Assembly: GCA_018378255.1 (NCBI GenBank) | Contig: JAGZXV010000008.1 | Coordinates: 1-62,329, forward strand | DNA length: 62,329 nt | DNA from: Clostridiaceae bacterium | Lineage (GTDB): Bacteria > Bacillota > Clostridia > Lachnospirales > Lachnospiraceae | Reading direction: 5' to 3' | Program-made: the position numbers and the translations under genes | In this document: positions 49,275 through 58,880 of the stretch, one piece after another | How positions within the stretch are numbered: position 1 is the first letter of the stretch | How the letters are laid out: every line of letters starts with the position of its first letter | The notes under the pieces: model-generated | Seen by the model: the letters and a program-made list of their open reading frames with translations, nothing else | Told to the model about the DNA's origin: nothing | The model's database searches: none

Positions 49275-51176
49275 TTAATAGATCCTCACCTCAAAAATTC
49301 TGGCATCCGGATCTCCATTCGCCGCCAGAACCCGTATCTCCACCAGATCCGCCCATATGTCGTCTTTGATGTTTAACACATTCAGGCGCTGATAATTATC
49401 TGTAATCATCTTTGTATACATCTCTTCACCATCTCTGTAAAGGGTAATCCGGTAATCCTTCACCAATTCTTTGGCCACGCCCACCGGCTCCTTATCGATA
49501 AATGCCTTAGACACAGAGATACATCTCTCTTCCGATAGGTTGGGATCAAAGGTCAGGCGCAGTTGGGATATCTTCTTTACCCCGGGAAGCTTTAGGCTCA
49601 ACACTTCTCCATCCGGTCCGATTCCCTCAGAACGCCACAGGTTGGATTCCTCCCCCACGGTGCGGGCTATGCCGTTGATGACATGAAAGCCCTCATACCC
49701 CGGTCTTTCAGAGGATACGCTGATCCTGCATCTGCGGGCCAGATCCTTCTCGTCCTCATTGCGGGCTCCCGGCAGATAGCAGTCGTTTTTCAGAAGCTCC
49801 TGGCGCAGATTCTGTATCCGCTTTTCACCGAATTCCCTTGGAGACATGCCGGCCAGCGATGCCATGGCAGCCGCGGTTCCTGCTGCCTCGCCGCCGACGG
49901 CACAGGTTCCCATCACCCGGGCAGAACCCATTGCCAGTTTGGATGCGCTGATATTACGTCCTGCCATCATCAGATTTCCTATTGTTTTCGAGCAGTAACA
50001 CCCATACGGGATAGAATAAAGGCCTTTAAAGCTTCTGACCCTGGAGGGAATCTGACCCTTTGCCCAAAATCCGCCGGCCGTATGTTCATCCATAGGCCAG
50101 CCGCCGTATGCCACCCCATCCTCGTGAATCCGGTTTTCCAGGATATCATGCTCGGTCAGCATATAATCGCCGGCCAGGCGGCGGCTTTCTCTCATGCCCG
50201 CCACAGCGCCCACCCATATGAGCTCATAGTTTTCAGCGCCGTGATCTCCGCCATTTTTAATATGATCCCATACGCCATAGACACATTTATACAGTTCATA
50301 GCGGATATCTTCTGAGGATTTGATGATGTCATCCCAATCGCCACCCAGTTCGATCCACCAGTAGCCGGATTCCACATCATACTTCTCCACCAGTTCATCA
50401 GAATGGTCTTCATAATCTTCGCCCGGCTTCAGCACAACCACATCATCCGCATTATGATAAACGGTGATATCTCCGTGGTAACGGTGGGCAAACCAGCTCT
50501 CATCCAAGCTGCAGGCCCAGTCCGGCTTTGTGAACTTCACCGGCTTTCCCATATCCCGGGCACAGAAATAGATGGTGTTTCCCATGGTATTGCCGTCCGG
50601 CCGGTCCGGGGCGTCCTTTTCTTTAAATTCCGACTTTTCTTCCCTTCCAATCCGATACTCACAGCCGGCAAAATATCCCAGGGTTCCGTTGCCGGTGGCG
50701 TCTATGTAGACATCGGCGGTAAACTGATAGTGCACCTCCGTGGACATCTGGTAACAATCCACATATTGGATTTCCCGGCCATCGGAGGCCACATGATACA
50801 TGGTCGTATTCATGTAGCTGTCCAGATTTTCGGTATTTTTCACTTTGCTCCACAAAACGCCGTCCCATATGGAATAGTTATAGGAATCGTTTAAATACTT
50901 ATTTTCCAATTGCAGCTCCATCAGTATTCCGGTCTCGGCCGCATCCTTTTTCCCCCAATGGCAGGAAGCGCCGGAAACATGCATTCTGGTTTCAGAACTG
51001 GCGTTGCCGCCATAGACACTGCGGTCCTGAACCAAAGCGGTCCTCGCCCCTTGTCTCGCGGATGCAATGGACGCGCAGATACCGCTCATCCCTCCTCCTA
51101 CTATCACCACATCATAATGCAGCTTCACCGGCGGATTGCCGGAAGCCGTGGGGATTTCATGGATAAATGTCTTCAT
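49275..51176 (-). CDS. FAD-dependent oxidoreductase with C-terminal discoidin-like domain
   Basis: A 633-aa flavoprotein of the FAD_oxidored (PF12831-like) group. The dinucleotide-binding start is YDVVIVGGGMSGICASIASA (about 21-40), followed by YGGNASSETRMHVSGA; LYSIPYGCYCSKTIGNLMMAGRNIS and TCAVGGEAAGTAAAMAS close the FAD domain. From about residue 480 an F5/8-type (discoidin) beta-sandwich follows, ending ARIFEVRIY. No signal peptide. The substrate is unknown; relatives occur in carbohydrate-use loci. It is the last gene of the operon and a paralog of the gene two places upstream. Confidence 0.85.
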   Translation of the reverse strand: MKTFIHEIPTASGNPPVKLHYDVVIVGGGMSGICASIASARQGARTALVQDRSVYGGNASSETRMHVSGASCHWGKKDAAETGILMELQLENKYLNDSYNYSIWDGVLWSKVKNTENLDSYMNTTMYHVASDGREIQYVDCYQMSTEVHYQFTADVYIDATGNGTLGYFAGCEYRIGREEKSEFKEKDAPDRPDGNTMGNTIYFCARDMGKPVKFTKPDWACSLDESWFAHRYHGDITVYHNADDVVVLKPGEDYEDHSDELVEKYDVESGYWWIELGGDWDDIIKSSEDIRYELYKCVYGVWDHIKNGGDHGAENYELIWVGAVAGMRESRRLAGDYMLTEHDILENRIHEDGVAYGGWPMDEHTAGGFWAKGQIPSRVRSFKGLYSIPYGCYCSKTIGNLMMAGRNISASKLAMGSARVMGTCAVGGEAAGTAAAMASLAGMSPREFGEKRIQNLRQELLKNDCYLPGARNEDEKDLARRCRISVSSERPGYEGFHVINGIARTVGEESNLWRSEGIGPDGEVLSLKLPGVKKISQLRLTFDPNLSEERCISVSKAFIDKEPVGVAKELVKDYRITLYRDGEEMYTKMITDNYQRLNVLNIKDDIWADLVEIRVLAANGDPDARIFEVRIY

Positions 51177-51191
51177 AATTTCCTCCTCTTA

Positions 51192-51791
51192 TCAGTCGGA
51201 CAGGCCGGAATAGTTCCAGACTCCCACCTTCCAAAGGCCGTCCTGATATAAAAATTTACTGATGGAACAGTTGGTGACGGGCAGTTTTTTCTTCGGAAGC
51301 CCCATTCCCAGAATATAGCAGAGGGCATAAAAAATAGACCCCTCATGAGCTACAACAGCCACTTTCCATGTTGGATTCTCCGCCGCCAGCTGTTCCATGG
51401 ATTTCATAAAATCAGCCACCCGGTCAGCTATCATCCCGGCGCTCTCCCCTCCATAGGAAGAGAAGTCATCCCGTTCCCGCGCGTTCAGATAAGACTGGCC
51501 ATACTTTTTGGCACAATCGCTGACCTTCTGGTATTCCAGGATTCCCACGCTGTGCTCCCGTATCCGGCTGTCCAGAAACTGTTCTTTCTCCAGGAATATA
51601 ATGTCCGCTGTTTCTTGTGTCCGCACCAGGTCGCTCACGTACAGACGGTCAAATGTCATATCTTTTAACCGCTCACCGGCCCTGGCCGCCTGTTTCCTGC
51701 CCAGGCCGGTAAGACCCACAGGCGCCCAGCCGCCATGGCTCACTTCCACATTGCTGATCGTCTGTCCATGCCGAATCCAATATAGTTCCAT
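51192..51791 (-). CDS. Histidine phosphatase family protein
   Basis: About 199 aa of the phosphoglycerate-mutase-like phosphatases. The catalytic RHG motif is WIRHGQTISN with His8, the second His is in VVAHEGSIFYAL, and the acid residue lies in REHSVGILEYQK. The start at 51791 has GGAGGAATGAT directly ahead; the frame is open back to 51833. It sits between two FAD oxidoreductase genes and may remove phosphate from the sugar or polyol released by the pathway. Confidence 0.9.
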   Translation of the reverse strand: MELYWIRHGQTISNVEVSHGGWAPVGLTGLGRKQAARAGERLKDMTFDRLYVSDLVRTQETADIIFLEKEQFLDSRIREHSVGILEYQKVSDCAKKYGQSYLNARERDDFSSYGGESAGMIADRVADFMKSMEQLAAENPTWKVAVVAHEGSIFYALCYILGMGLPKKKLPVTNCSISKFLYQDGLWKVGVWNYSGLSD

Positions 51792-51899
51792 ATCATTCCT
51801 CCATGCCGGAACGTTTTTTGCGCAGGCACGCAAACGCTCCCTTTTCTATCTCTTTTTACGCCTGATTCTTCCGCGCCGGTTACCCCCGCTTCCGGGCAG

Positions 51900-53747
51900 T
51901 TAATAGATGCGGACCTCAAAGACCGCCGCATAATCGCATCCATGGGAAGATTTCACAGTAATCCGGACCTCATCAGCTTCCGTTTCGTCGAAATCCAATC
52001 TGTTTAAGCGCTGTCCGTTGTTTTCAACTTCCTTTGTACAGACAACTCTGCTATTCAATAACAGCGACACACTGTAATCCTTAACCAGTTCTTTTGGAAG
52101 CCCCTTTCCCTGTCTGTCACGCACATTTTTTATCATCGACGGCTGGATCTCATGGCTTAAATCCGTATCGAATGTGAGGCGGACCTGATGGATGGGACTT
52201 TTCTCAGCAAGTTTCAGCGCAAGCGTCTGCGGTTTTTTAAGGGAGCCCGATTTCCAGCAGTTCATACGGCCTCCGTAATTCCTGGATATGCCGTTTACCA
52301 CATTTTCCGCCTGGCAGTTTTTAGCCTGGCTGCTGGCACTGATCTTTGCTTTCCTCGCCAGGTCGGCTTCATCATCGCTGGCAAATCCCGGTATAAAGCA
52401 GTCATTTTTTAACAATACCTGCTGCAGCTTATGGATATGCCGCTCCCCTATCTGCCTCGGTGTGCAGCCATATTTGAGCGCCAGAGCTGCCGCCGTTCCC
52501 ACCGCCTGGCCCCCTGCGGCACAGGTTCCCATAACTCTGGTGGAAGAAAAAGCCATTTTCGATGTGCTGATATCCCGTCCCGCCATCATCAGATTTTCGA
52601 TATTCCTGCTGTAGTAACAGCGGTAAGGAATCGTATAGCAGCCTTCAAAATTATAGACCCTGGAGCCATAGCTGTTCAAATCCCTGATTCCTCCGGGAAC
52701 ATGGACATCCATTGGCCATCCTCCATAGGCAACCGCATCTTCAAATATACGATTAGCCCGCACATCATTTTCGTTCAATATGTAATCGCCTTCCAGTCTC
52801 CGGCTCTCACGGTAGCCGGGCACCATGCCGACCCAGTCCAGATCATAGTTTTCGGCACCGTGGCTGCCTTGGTTTTTGATGTGATCCCAGACGCCATACA
52901 CGCATTTGAGCAGCTCATCGCGGATCGTCTCCCCCTGTTCAATGATATGGTCATAGTCACCGCCCAGCTCAATCCACCAGTATCCGGCGTCCATATTGGA
53001 AAATTCAGGCAGCTGGTTTTTCCCCTCCTCAGGGCTTACCATACCGCCTCCATCCGCCTGGGCACAGATTTGGTCCGCATGAGGTCGGTATTTCAAATCT
53101 TCCTCTGTGTAGGTGTTGGCCCATACCGGTTTTTCATAATGCACCGGCTCCCCGCGGTCCACAGCCAGAAACATGATTGTATTTCCCATGGTGTCATTAT
53201 TTTCCCGTTCCGGCGCCGTGGGTTCCTGAAATTCTGCCCGCCCCTCACTTCCCATGCGGGAAGATGCACCGGCCATCACACCGAGGGTGCCGTGTCCGGT
53301 TGCGTCAATAAACAGCGTTCCGTAAAAGACAAATTCTGTCTCTGTGCTGTTCTGATGGCATACAATTCCTTTGATCAGACCGTTTTCCATGATAATATCG
53401 TCCATGTTTGTATTTAAGTATGCGGTGATGTTTTTCTCCATATGGACTTTTTCCCACATAATCATATCGAAAACCGGAAATGACGCATATGGATTGCGCC
53501 GTTTGTTTTCCAGCAGCAGTTCCTCCAGAATTCCTGTTTCCCTCAGATCGGGCTTCGAGGAATGGCAGTTGGCCCCCACAATATGCATCCTGATTTCCGA
53601 GCTGGCTGTTCCGCCGAAAACAGACCGGTTCTGTACGATTGCCGTCTTAATCCCTTCTCTCGCAGCCGCAATGGCAGCACAGATTCCCGATATGCCGCCT
53701 CCAGCCACAATCAGATCATAAAAAACTTCCTTTTTGTGAAGCGACAT
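51900..53747 (-). CDS. FAD-dependent oxidoreductase with C-terminal discoidin-like domain (paralog)
   Basis: A 615-aa flavoprotein with the same plan as the gene at 49275: FAD-binding YDLIVAGGGISGICAAIAAA at the N-terminus, FGGTASSEIRMHIVGANCHSS, CYTIPYRCYYSRNIENLMMAGRDIS, then a discoidin-like C-terminus from about residue 465 ending AAVFEVRIY. The two proteins align along their full length, so they arose by duplication and may act on related substrates or as a heterodimer. RBS AGGAGGTCAAAC. It follows the glycerophosphodiesterase gene by 16 bp. Confidence 0.85.
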   Translation of the reverse strand: MSLHKKEVFYDLIVAGGGISGICAAIAAAREGIKTAIVQNRSVFGGTASSEIRMHIVGANCHSSKPDLRETGILEELLLENKRRNPYASFPVFDMIMWEKVHMEKNITAYLNTNMDDIIMENGLIKGIVCHQNSTETEFVFYGTLFIDATGHGTLGVMAGASSRMGSEGRAEFQEPTAPERENNDTMGNTIMFLAVDRGEPVHYEKPVWANTYTEEDLKYRPHADQICAQADGGGMVSPEEGKNQLPEFSNMDAGYWWIELGGDYDHIIEQGETIRDELLKCVYGVWDHIKNQGSHGAENYDLDWVGMVPGYRESRRLEGDYILNENDVRANRIFEDAVAYGGWPMDVHVPGGIRDLNSYGSRVYNFEGCYTIPYRCYYSRNIENLMMAGRDISTSKMAFSSTRVMGTCAAGGQAVGTAAALALKYGCTPRQIGERHIHKLQQVLLKNDCFIPGFASDDEADLARKAKISASSQAKNCQAENVVNGISRNYGGRMNCWKSGSLKKPQTLALKLAEKSPIHQVRLTFDTDLSHEIQPSMIKNVRDRQGKGLPKELVKDYSVSLLLNSRVVCTKEVENNGQRLNRLDFDETEADEVRITVKSSHGCDYAAVFEVRIY

Positions 53748-53763
53748 GTTTGACCTCCTCCTT

Positions 53764-54489
53764 TCATCCCTGTATCACAGCTTTCCCGGTCATCCGGTTT
53801 GTAGGGATATAATCCAGCCCCATGTCAAGCATCTCCCGTACAGTCTCCGGCGCATCCCCTGCCCGCAGACATACCAGAACCCCTTTTTCATGGGTCTTTT
53901 CAACCAAGTGATCCGGAACTTCCGATAAATCATTGAAATTATATGACACTCCGCACCGTCCCAAAGGCCGCAGGATATCCAACGTTTGAGGTGTGCTGAA
54001 TATATGATGGATAAACACTCCGTCCGACACTTCTCTTGCCGCCAGAAGATGTTCCAGCCGGATGCTGGAGATCACCAGTTCTTCCGCCCTGAAGTATCTC
54101 AGAGCAGCCGCAATGACAGCCTCCACATCCATGGTTTTAGTCTCGATAAAAGGCAGCGCCCCATAACTTTTGCAAATCTCTAAATACTCCTCAAACAGCG
54201 GCATCCTCTCTTCCCTGTCTTCGGTAAAATGCCGCTTGGATAATTCCTTCCAGTCAGCGTCACACACCCGGCCGTTTCCATCATACAGACTGTCGGTAGT
54301 TTCGTCGTGACAGCAGACCAGCACCCCATCCCTGGTGCGGCGCACATCTGTCTCAATCGCCCAGAAGCCGTGTTTTCCGGCCGCTTCAAAAGACTTTAAC
54401 GAATTCTGCGGCCCCTCCGGCGTAAAACCCCTGTGGGCAATTAATTTCAAATGCTGCAAATCCTGTTTCCGATAAATCCTGTCTTCCAT
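53764..54489 (-). CDS. Glycerophosphodiester phosphodiesterase (UgpQ-like)
   Basis: A 241-aa cytoplasmic phosphodiesterase. The active site is visible: His19-Arg20 in IAHRGFTPEGPQNS, Glu46 and Asp48 in AIETDVRRTRDG, and His61 in CCHDETTD; a late IETKTMDVEAVI supplies a metal-side Glu. The enzyme would split glycerophosphodiesters (choline, ethanolamine, inositol or glycosyl forms) to glycerol-3-phosphate and an alcohol. It starts 2 bp after the permease stop, so an imported substrate is likely, as in the ugp system. Confidence 0.92.
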   Translation of the reverse strand: MEDRIYRKQDLQHLKLIAHRGFTPEGPQNSLKSFEAAGKHGFWAIETDVRRTRDGVLVCCHDETTDSLYDGNGRVCDADWKELSKRHFTEDREERMPLFEEYLEICKSYGALPFIETKTMDVEAVIAAALRYFRAEELVISSIRLEHLLAAREVSDGVFIHHIFSTPQTLDILRPLGRCGVSYNFNDLSEVPDHLVEKTHEKGVLVCLRAGDAPETVREMLDMGLDYIPTNRMTGKAVIQG

Positions 54490-54491
54490 AG

Positions 54492-55319
54492 CTATCCTTT
54501 CACTCCTGTACTGGCGATGCTCTCAATGAAATATTTCTGTGTGAATAAAAACAGCACAATGACGGGAATAATGGCGCTGGCCGCCGCTGCCATCATCAGG
54601 TTATATTCGTCCGTCATCTGCATCCAGTACTGGATTCCCAGGGACACCGTAAAATTCTTATTCGACGGCAGAAATATCAATGCATTTAAATACTCATTCC
54701 AGGCATTGATAAACGCCAGAACCGTAACGGTCACCATAGGAGGCTTGGTCAGCGGGACGATTATCCGCCACCAGATTTCCCGGTGGGAGGCGCCGTCCAT
54801 AACCGCCGCTTCCAGCAGTTCATCCGGCAGACCGGCATAGAACTGCCTCAGCAGAAAGATAGACGTAATGTTAAAAAGGGACGGCAGAATTAAAGCCCAT
54901 AGGGTATCATATATTTTGATGGTATAAAACATCATATAGCGCGGAATAATGGTGGCCTGGGCCGGAATCATCATGGTGATCAGCATAGCGGTGAACACTA
55001 TATTTTTGCCTTTAAAATTGATTTTAGCCAGAGCATAAGCCGCCATAGAAGATACTAAAAGCTGCCCTGCGGTGCCCACAACAGCCACAAATATGGAATT
55101 AAGATACAGATGCCAGAACGGCACCTTGCTGTCATTCCATACCCGCCGGTAGTTCTCCCACCGGAACGTTTCCGGCAGCCAGTGAAAATCCAGGCTGAAC
55201 ACCTCAGATCCCGCCTTTACGGAGGCGGACATCATCCACAGAAGCGGCAGGAGAAAGAGAATTCCACACCCGGTCACCCAGATGGTATTGATCAATTTGA
55301 TTGTTTTTTGTTTCTTCAT
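54492..55319 (-). CDS. ABC importer permease, MalG/UgpE type
   Basis: A 275-aa permease with six membrane helices and the EAA loop (LLEAAVMDGASHREIWWRIIVPLTKP, about 178-203) of carbohydrate importers (CUT1). The FLFTQKYFIESIASTGVKG end is characteristic. It follows the other permease by 13 bp. No ATPase gene is in the operon, so a shared MsmX/UgpC-like ATPase encoded elsewhere probably drives it. Confidence 0.93.
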   Translation of the reverse strand: MKKQKTIKLINTIWVTGCGILFLLPLLWMMSASVKAGSEVFSLDFHWLPETFRWENYRRVWNDSKVPFWHLYLNSIFVAVVGTAGQLLVSSMAAYALAKINFKGKNIVFTAMLITMMIPAQATIIPRYMMFYTIKIYDTLWALILPSLFNITSIFLLRQFYAGLPDELLEAAVMDGASHREIWWRIIVPLTKPPMVTVTVLAFINAWNEYLNALIFLPSNKNFTVSLGIQYWMQMTDEYNLMMAAAASAIIPVIVLFLFTQKYFIESIASTGVKG

Positions 55320-55332
55320 TCCTGCTTCCCCC

Positions 55333-56220
55333 TTAATAGTAAACCCACCGTTTCTGCGCTTTGAACTGGACCAGGGTGATAATCAGAATAACCCCCACCA
55401 GAATCCAGGCTTGTGCACTGGCATATCCGAATTTATAGCTGTTAAACGCATTACCGTAAATCTCAGTCACCATGCTGGGAGCATTTCCCGACATTCCCAT
55501 GATATTGATCACCGTAAAAGCCTTAAAAGCCGCGATCAGCCGGACAATGCAGAGATAGAAGGTGGTTGGGGAAATGAGGGGTAGGGTAATTTTGAAAAAC
55601 TGCCTGGATCCGCTGGCCCCGTCCACTCTGGATGCCTCATAAAGCTCTGCCGGAACATTTTGCAGGGCCGCCATGTAAACAATCAGGCTGAAACCAATCC
55701 CCGCATAGATCATCACACAGATCACCGGAATTTTGCAGAGCGTAGAGCTGGTCAGCCATTTCGGCACCTCGTTCACATGAAAGACAGTGGTTAAAACCAT
55801 GTTGACCGGCCCGTCGCTCCTGAACAGGAAACGGAAAACTGCCGTCAGCGCCACCATGCTGGAAATGTATGGTACAAACAGGCACATCCGGTTGAATTTC
55901 CGCAAAAAGACCTTATCGTTCAGCAAAAATGCGAACAAAAGCGCCAGCGCGATGGAAATCGGCGCCACGGTTATGGCATAAACCAGGGTATTGGTCATCG
56001 CCATCTTAAATTTCCTGTCTGCAAAAATACGGATAAAATTCTTAAATCCCACCCATTTAATCCCGCTCATTCCGGATAAAAAATTCCATTCAGAAAAGGA
56101 GAGTGCAAGTGACATGATGACTGCGAGCACCACCATGGTCATAAAAATGACCATGGCAGGCGCCATAAACAGCCAACCTGCACGGTTCTCTGCCTGCTGC
56201 CGTTTGGTTTGATTCTTCAT
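55333..56220 (-). CDS. ABC importer permease, MalF/UgpA type
   Basis: A 295-aa permease with six membrane helices; the EAA loop is LYEASRVDGASGSRQFFKITLPLISP (about 193-218). CUT1 family partner of the downstream permease. It starts 37 bp after the binding-protein gene. N-terminal Lys/Arg-rich residues face the cytoplasm. Confidence 0.93.
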   Translation of the reverse strand: MKNQTKRQQAENRAGWLFMAPAMVIFMTMVVLAVIMSLALSFSEWNFLSGMSGIKWVGFKNFIRIFADRKFKMAMTNTLVYAITVAPISIALALLFAFLLNDKVFLRKFNRMCLFVPYISSMVALTAVFRFLFRSDGPVNMVLTTVFHVNEVPKWLTSSTLCKIPVICVMIYAGIGFSLIVYMAALQNVPAELYEASRVDGASGSRQFFKITLPLISPTTFYLCIVRLIAAFKAFTVINIMGMSGNAPSMVTEIYGNAFNSYKFGYASAQAWILVGVILIITLVQFKAQKRWVYY

Positions 56221-56257
56221 ATATTTCTCTCTTTCTCATAAAAGCCGAAAACAGCCA

Positions 56258-57706
56258 TTATTTCGCATCATCAATCGCCTTCTGCGCATTTTCCTGCAAT
56301 TCCGCCAATGCATCGTCCACCGTCATTTCCCCATTCAGAACATATTTGGTGTACTCATCAACCAGACTCCGGATGTCGGCATAAGCAACGATATTGTCCT
56401 CTGAATAGGCGGGCTCATCGGATGCGATCACATATTTTTTAAATGCTTCCGTATCAATATACTTCTCTGCCTCCTCCTTTGAACCGAAGGTAATATCAAG
56501 GATTTTGGAAGCATCAAGTCCGGTCCAGGTGCTGGCATGGCCTGCTGCAAACATATATTTGCTACCTTCTGTTGCTAAAAACCTGGCAAATGCATAGGCA
56601 GCATCCGGATCTTTGGCATTGCTGGCAACAGCCACAAAATCTTCCGGCACCACTCCTGCCATGTAATTTGTCTCACCCGCCTGATTCACCGGATAGGGTG
56701 CGTAAGTAATTTTAAACTGTGGGTCTGCTGCCGCAATATAACGGGTCAGAATGGATTCCACCGTAGTGGCATTGGTTCCGTTCAGGAACATATCTCTTGA
56801 TTTGGTGCTGTCCGCCAGATAATTGGCCTTCGAATACCAAATTCCTTCTGTTTCCGCATCGATCTCCCGCTGCAGAATTTGTTTAAACAGCGGATTGTCA
56901 AAATCTGCATTGCCCTCTTCATCATAATAAACATTTACCCCTTTTGTCTGACGTGCAGAGTAGGTCCAGTAATCCGTCTGGTTGAAGTCGGAACCGCCAT
57001 AAACGGCAATAGTTCCTGACGCGTCCTTCTCTGTCAGGGTCCGGCATGCGCTCAGATACTCTTCCCATGTCCATGAACCCGGAATTTCGCCCAGCCCGGC
57101 AGCATCCCACTTGTCTTTGTTGATGGCGATATAGAGGGAAATACCTCCCGATGGAAATACATAAGCCCGGTCCTCATATGTATATACATCCGTTCCCCAC
57201 TCCTTCACCAAATCCAGATTATCTGCCTTCAGCCGGTCGGTGATATCCAAAAGCATCCCGTTGCTCCAGCGGTTTGACGTATTTTTTACACCAAATGTCA
57301 GAAGAACATCCACATTTCCCGCCATCATAGCAGTATCCAAACCTACGTTTCCATCGCCGCTGTTTTTATAAACCTCATATTCCACGGTGATATTGGGGTA
57401 ATGTGTATTAAATTCCTCAATCAGTGCATCGGTTCCGTTAGCTCCGGCAAATGCGGTGTAAAAGCGGACCGTACCGGTCATATCGGCCGCATCAGCGTCA
57501 ATATAAACCGGCTCTCCGGAATCCGTTTGCTCTGCGGCCGCTGTTTTCCCATCCGTCTCTTTTTCGGCGCCCGGCGTACCGGCAGCAGCCGCTGTTTTCG
57601 CTTCGGTCTGCCCGGTTCCAGTCTCTGCCGCATTCTGCCCGCCACAACCTGTAACCATGCCCATAATCATAGAAACTGTGATTCCTAACGCAAGTAATTT
57701 TTTCAT
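56258..57706 (-). CDS. ABC importer substrate-binding lipoprotein (family 1, UgpB/MalE-like)
   Basis: A 482-aa solute-binding protein. The signal peptide ends in the lipobox MVTGC, followed by a long Ala/Thr/Glu-rich linker. The mature domain shows family-1 marks: TGTVRFYTAFAGANGTDALIEEFNTHYPNI, LTFGVKNTSNRWSNGMLLDIT, and AFARFLATEGSKYMFAAGHAS. The ligand is a sugar, sugar phosphate or glycerophosphodiester; the nearby GDPD gene favours the last. It is the first gene of the operon and is divergent from the AraC-type regulator. RBS GGAGGAAAGG. Confidence 0.92.
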   Translation of the reverse strand: MKKLLALGITVSMIMGMVTGCGGQNAAETGTGQTEAKTAAAAGTPGAEKETDGKTAAAEQTDSGEPVYIDADAADMTGTVRFYTAFAGANGTDALIEEFNTHYPNITVEYEVYKNSGDGNVGLDTAMMAGNVDVLLTFGVKNTSNRWSNGMLLDITDRLKADNLDLVKEWGTDVYTYEDRAYVFPSGGISLYIAINKDKWDAAGLGEIPGSWTWEEYLSACRTLTEKDASGTIAVYGGSDFNQTDYWTYSARQTKGVNVYYDEEGNADFDNPLFKQILQREIDAETEGIWYSKANYLADSTKSRDMFLNGTNATTVESILTRYIAAADPQFKITYAPYPVNQAGETNYMAGVVPEDFVAVASNAKDPDAAYAFARFLATEGSKYMFAAGHASTWTGLDASKILDITFGSKEEAEKYIDTEAFKKYVIASDEPAYSEDNIVAYADIRSLVDEYTKYVLNGEMTVDDALAELQENAQKAIDDAK

Positions 57707-57836
57707 TTCCTTTCCTCCGCTTCTGGCTTGACTTTATAGGTTTCTTTCTTTATATTAGAACTATAGCATAAAAAATCCGAAAAAACTTCTGGAAATGTGT
57801 CGTGAAATTTTCGGTTTTGTGATTAACGGAGGCAGC
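57707..57836. promoter_or_regulatory. Divergent promoter region between binding-protein operon and AraC gene
   Basis: On the minus strand TATAGT lies at about 57761-57766 without a recognisable -35 at 17 bp, which suits activation by the AraC-type regulator encoded on the other side. No clear direct repeats were seen by eye. Confidence 0.35.
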
Positions 57837-58766
57837 ATGAACGATTATTTAACAGAGCATCTGCGGCATTCTTACATTCCGTCTTATGAGCAGTATCAAA
57901 ACTTTAAAATTTATTCAAATAAGAGCGGCTGGAAGGATTTTTTTATTGGTCAGAATCTTGTGTATTCCCATCGTACCACCCCTTACATCCCACCATTTTT
58001 TCCTGAAAAACTGCATACACATGCCTATTATGAAATCTGCATCTTTTTAAGCGGAAAGATCACTTATGTGGTATCCAGCAATGAGGTATTTCCCCTGCGC
58101 GGAGGAATACTCTGCATTCCCCCGGGCATCTCCCACACAGCGCGGCTGATTGAGAAAAGCGAATATGACCGCATCGTCTTTTATTTTGATACCAGGGCAT
58201 TTGAATTTCTGGGGCCGGGCAGCCTTCCTGCATTTCTCTGCAAGAACGATGCCGATTACCTCACCGTCAACAGTGAATTCCGGGGGCAGTATTACTACCT
58301 GCTGGAGCAGTTGGATTACATGACCACACATCTGGACGGCGATATCGCGCTTCAGTGCTTCAGCTTCATCCTGCAGCTTCTGCTCCTGATTGATCAGCAT
58401 GCTCCGTCGGGAAGAGAATGCTTTTCCAAACTGCCCTCAAAGGTTCTCCAGATCAAGTCCTATATTGACTTGAACTTCCAGACCCTTTCTTCCACCGCCG
58501 AGATCGCAGATCATTTTTTTTACAGCCGTGAATATATCTCGCGGACATTCAAACAATATTTCAACACCAATCTTTCCGAATACATCATGGCGAAAAAGAT
58601 CGAAGCCGCCAAACAGGCATTAAGCAGCGGCCAGTCGGTAACCCAGGCCTTTTCCGCCTCCGGCTACCGCAGTATGTCCGCCTTTATCAATGCCTTCCGC
58701 ACCGTCACATCGATGCAGCCCTCCGCTTACCGGAAACAATATAACGATGAAAAGGTTAAAAAATAA
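57837..58766 (+). CDS. AraC-family regulator of the flavoprotein/ugp-like operon
   Basis: About 309 aa. The N-terminal half is a cupin-type ligand domain (LHTHAYYEICIFLSGKITYVV, LRGGILCIPPGISHTARL) and the C-terminal ~100 residues are the AraC double helix-turn-helix (STAEIADHFFYSREYISRTFKQYF ... SASGYRSMSAFINAFRTVTSMQPSAYR). The ATG at 57837 follows ACGGAGGCAGC; an earlier ATG at 57795 lacks a ribosome site. Divergence from the binding-protein gene makes it the probable activator of that operon. Confidence 0.9.
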   Translation: MNDYLTEHLRHSYIPSYEQYQNFKIYSNKSGWKDFFIGQNLVYSHRTTPYIPPFFPEKLHTHAYYEICIFLSGKITYVVSSNEVFPLRGGILCIPPGISHTARLIEKSEYDRIVFYFDTRAFEFLGPGSLPAFLCKNDADYLTVNSEFRGQYYYLLEQLDYMTTHLDGDIALQCFSFILQLLLLIDQHAPSGRECFSKLPSKVLQIKSYIDLNFQTLSSTAEIADHFFYSREYISRTFKQYFNTNLSEYIMAKKIEAAKQALSSGQSVTQAFSASGYRSMSAFINAFRTVTSMQPSAYRKQYNDEKVKK

Positions 58767-58790
58767 ACCGTTACCGGCAGAAAGCCAAAA

Positions 58791-58833
58791 AAGCTGCCGC
58801 CCTCCGATCATTCAATCGTTGGTGCGGCAGCTT
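58791..58833 (-). terminator. Terminator after the hybrid kinase gene
   Basis: AAGCTGCCGC (58791-58800) pairs perfectly with GCGGCAGCTT (58824-58833), with an inner CGAT/ATCG pairing in the loop. On the minus strand the stem runs into TTTTTT. It lies about 50 bp beyond the kinase stop and may also stop the AraC transcript. Confidence 0.8.
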
Positions 58834-58880
58834 CTTCAAAGCGCAGCCATATTCTATTCTTTTGTCCTCAGAAAATCCCT

